A stretch of DNA of 6,264 bases from the NCBI GenBank assembly GCA_014237955.1, contig JABABY010000124.1:1-6264 (forward strand), given 5' to 3'. Below the pieces are notes generated by a model, which had not been told where the DNA came from, did no database searches, and saw only the letters and a list, made by a program, of their open reading frames with translations. A program made the translations under genes and the position numbers. Positions 5,237 through 6,264 of the stretch are shown here, one piece after another; positions within the stretch are counted from its first letter, which is position 1; the number at the start of each line of letters is the position of its first letter. Source of the DNA: Planctomycetota bacterium (GTDB taxonomy: Bacteria > Planctomycetota > Planctomycetia > Pirellulales > UBA7805).

Positions 5237-5484
5237 ATTATCTTTGGCATGACCAGCAATAACTCAAGTCGATGGTGCAGCACCACAAACGGATACTGCG
5301 CGCGGGATCGGATTGCCTATTGTAGCAGATGCGTTGGATGACGTTTTACGGGAATCGTCGCGGGAGAGGTGATGCTTGGGTGCTTTTAGCGATTTACATC
5401 TCTTTGGTTTTGCTTCTGAGAAACACATCCTCTTTAGAGCGAGTAACGAACTCAAAATCGGGTAACTCTTTCAGCAGCGTTGCA
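5237..5484. other. Stretch with no recognisable gene
   Basis: No open frame here has convincing protein character in full. One minus-strand frame (5394-5498) has a coding-like stretch but no good start. A minus-strand frame at 5264-5455 is compositionally random. No hairpin followed by a T-run was found to serve as terminator for the spermidine-synthase-like gene that ends at 5485. The stretch may be decayed cassette or intergenic sequence. Confidence 0.45.
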
Positions 5485-6180
5485 CTAACCGCTAGCAAAG
5501 AACAGCCAATCGGTTCGCTGCTGGTCGATCATGCGATTGTCATAGGTGACGGGCTCGACGCGAACTTGAGCAAAGGTCTCGGAAAGTGCCTCGGCAAACG
5601 GCGAAGATTCGGCATAGGACCACACTCCTAAGATGCCATCGACTGCCAGATGTTGTCGGGCGGTCCGCAAGCCTTGTGTGCTATAGAACGAACCGCTTTC
5701 TTCACCTAAACGCTCGTCTGGTGAATGATCGACGTCAATCAAGATCACGTCGAATCGCTGGTGTGGTGAACCGGCGAGCCGACGGTAAATGTCACCCTGA
5801 TGAACAACCAACCGCTGCTCGCCACAGAGTTCGGAAGAAAGTGGCACCAACCCACGTCCAAGCCAGTCGATCACTTGAGGCAGTAACTCCACCACTTCGA
5901 CCCGCGCGACGCGTTGCGACAGGACCGCTTCGCGTGCCGTATAGCCTAACCCGAGTCCGCCGACCAACACCTGCAGATCGTTGCCGGAATGCATTTGGAG
6001 TGCCGTTTGCGCCAGGGCCCGTTCCGAATCGGTATACAGGCTACTCATCAAAAATTCGTGATTCAGTGTTACCTCAGTCACGAACGTACCGCGTTGCGAC
6101 AGTAATTCACGTCGCCGCAAACACAAGGGCCCTAGCGGACTCTCCTCGTAGGCCAGAATCTCAAGGTTCAATTCGGACAT
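5485..6180 (-). CDS. Spermidine-synthase-like (SpeE-fold) protein
   Basis: A 231-residue cytoplasmic protein with the SAM/decarboxy-SAM binding fold shared by polyamine aminopropyltransferases. Visible blocks are 'EFLMSSLYTDSERALAQTAL' (42-61), the nucleotide loop 'VLVGGLGLGYTARE' (71-84), 'VEVVELLPQVIDW' (94-106), 'VVHQGDIYR' (125-133) and 'FDVILIDVDHSP' (143-154). 'FYS' (165-167) and a closing 'DWLFFAS' follow. True spermidine synthases are longer (about 280-300) and carry GGGDG, a Q-T-DE box before it and DSSDPxGP. Here the loop is GGLGLG, the Q-T-DE region is replaced by the MSSLYTDSERAL segment and the Asp motif reads DVDHSPD. It is therefore probably a shorter, divergent branch, often annotated 'spermidine synthase', whose reaction is not established; it could be a methyltransferase. 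The ATG at 6180 is the first reasonable start; only a weak TAGG lies upstream. A possible minus-strand gene end lies 32 bases before it. Confidence 0.88.
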   Translation of the reverse strand: MSELNLEILAYEESPLGPLCLRRRELLSQRGTFVTEVTLNHEFLMSSLYTDSERALAQTALQMHSGNDLQVLVGGLGLGYTAREAVLSQRVARVEVVELLPQVIDWLGRGLVPLSSELCGEQRLVVHQGDIYRRLAGSPHQRFDVILIDVDHSPDERLGEESGSFYSTQGLRTARQHLAVDGILGVWSYAESSPFAEALSETFAQVRVEPVTYDNRMIDQQRTDWLFFASG

Positions 6181-6212
6181 GTACCGTTGGCCTACGGGGA
6201 AACAGCATCTAT

Positions 6213-6264
6213 CTATTTATTCTTCTTATCTTTCTTTAACTTTCGTTTTTCCTTTGGGCTTAGC
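6213..6264 (-). CDS. Possible lysine-rich C-terminal tail of a gene beyond the edge
   Basis: On the minus strand an open frame enters at the right edge and reads LSPKEKRKLKKDKKNK before a TAG at 6213-6215. Such basic tails are frequent protein ends. The spacing of 32 bases to the next minus-strand ATG would suit an operon. The stretch is so purine-rich that another frame also gives a lysine-rich peptide, so this is only a suggestion. Confidence 0.3.
   Translation of the reverse strand, partial: LSPKEKRKLKKDKKNK

Noticed and set aside
5264..5455. 63-residue minus-strand frame
   Set aside because: Composition looks random (Ser, Lys, Arg, Ala-rich), with no motif and no placement relative to the repeats.
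5586..6239. Long plus-strand frame opposite the spermidine-synthase-like gene
   Set aside because: Arg/Thr/Pro-rich shadow of a well-supported minus-strand gene.

Overview
The window looks like a Planctomycetes chromosome (Pirellula/Rhodopirellula/Blastopirellula-like). The main pointer is the gene at 4435-4962. Its basic 'RFSLRQALAFTFVV' start, single membrane anchor and short leucine-rich repeats are typical of hypothetical proteins in that phylum. The lack of clear Shine-Dalgarno sites and the moderate GC of the housekeeping genes also fit. The assignment is an inference from protein style. No rRNA, tRNA, CRISPR array or integrase gene was seen.

Left part (1-1888, + strand): a short leader with a perfect hairpin, then dapF (diaminopimelate epimerase, lysine/peptidoglycan precursor synthesis) and, 66 bases on, a DUF374-type lysophospholipid acyltransferase. 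Both look like resident chromosomal genes. A gap of 314 bases with no convincing gene follows.

Middle (2203-2988, + strand): a complete class I SAM-dependent methyltransferase, clearly AT-richer than dapF and probably acquired.

Centre (2984-5120), the most interesting part: four copies (D, C, B, A from left to right) of a roughly 140-base imperfectly palindromic repeat. They alternate with three single genes, all on the minus strand. Each gene is followed by one repeat at its 3' end, and the next gene starts within a few tens of bases of that repeat's far edge. This is the layout of an integron gene-cassette array. The repeats resemble long attC sites: R''-like boxes (GCCAAC or GATAAC), inner complementary arms, a central GAA/TTC-loop hairpin and stop codons inside or beside the R box. 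With no integrase in view it would be classed as a CALIN-type cluster (attC sites lacking an integrase), or as the interior of a larger array. The R' end is not canonical in three of the four copies (ATT rather than GTT), so 'integron-like' is the honest label. The cassette genes encode a three-helix membrane protein, a membrane-anchored bacterial PH-domain-like protein and a membrane-anchored LRR protein. A fourth, very short reading frame with a hydrophobic tail sits beside repeat A and may be a truncated cassette gene.

Right part (5121-6264): a poorly coding stretch of about 360 bases, then a minus-strand spermidine-synthase-like (SpeE-fold) protein. At the edge lies a possible lysine-rich C-terminal tail of another minus-strand gene.

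The outer genes are chromosomal. The centre looks like a gene-shuffling platform carrying small membrane proteins, with the methyltransferase converging on its left edge.
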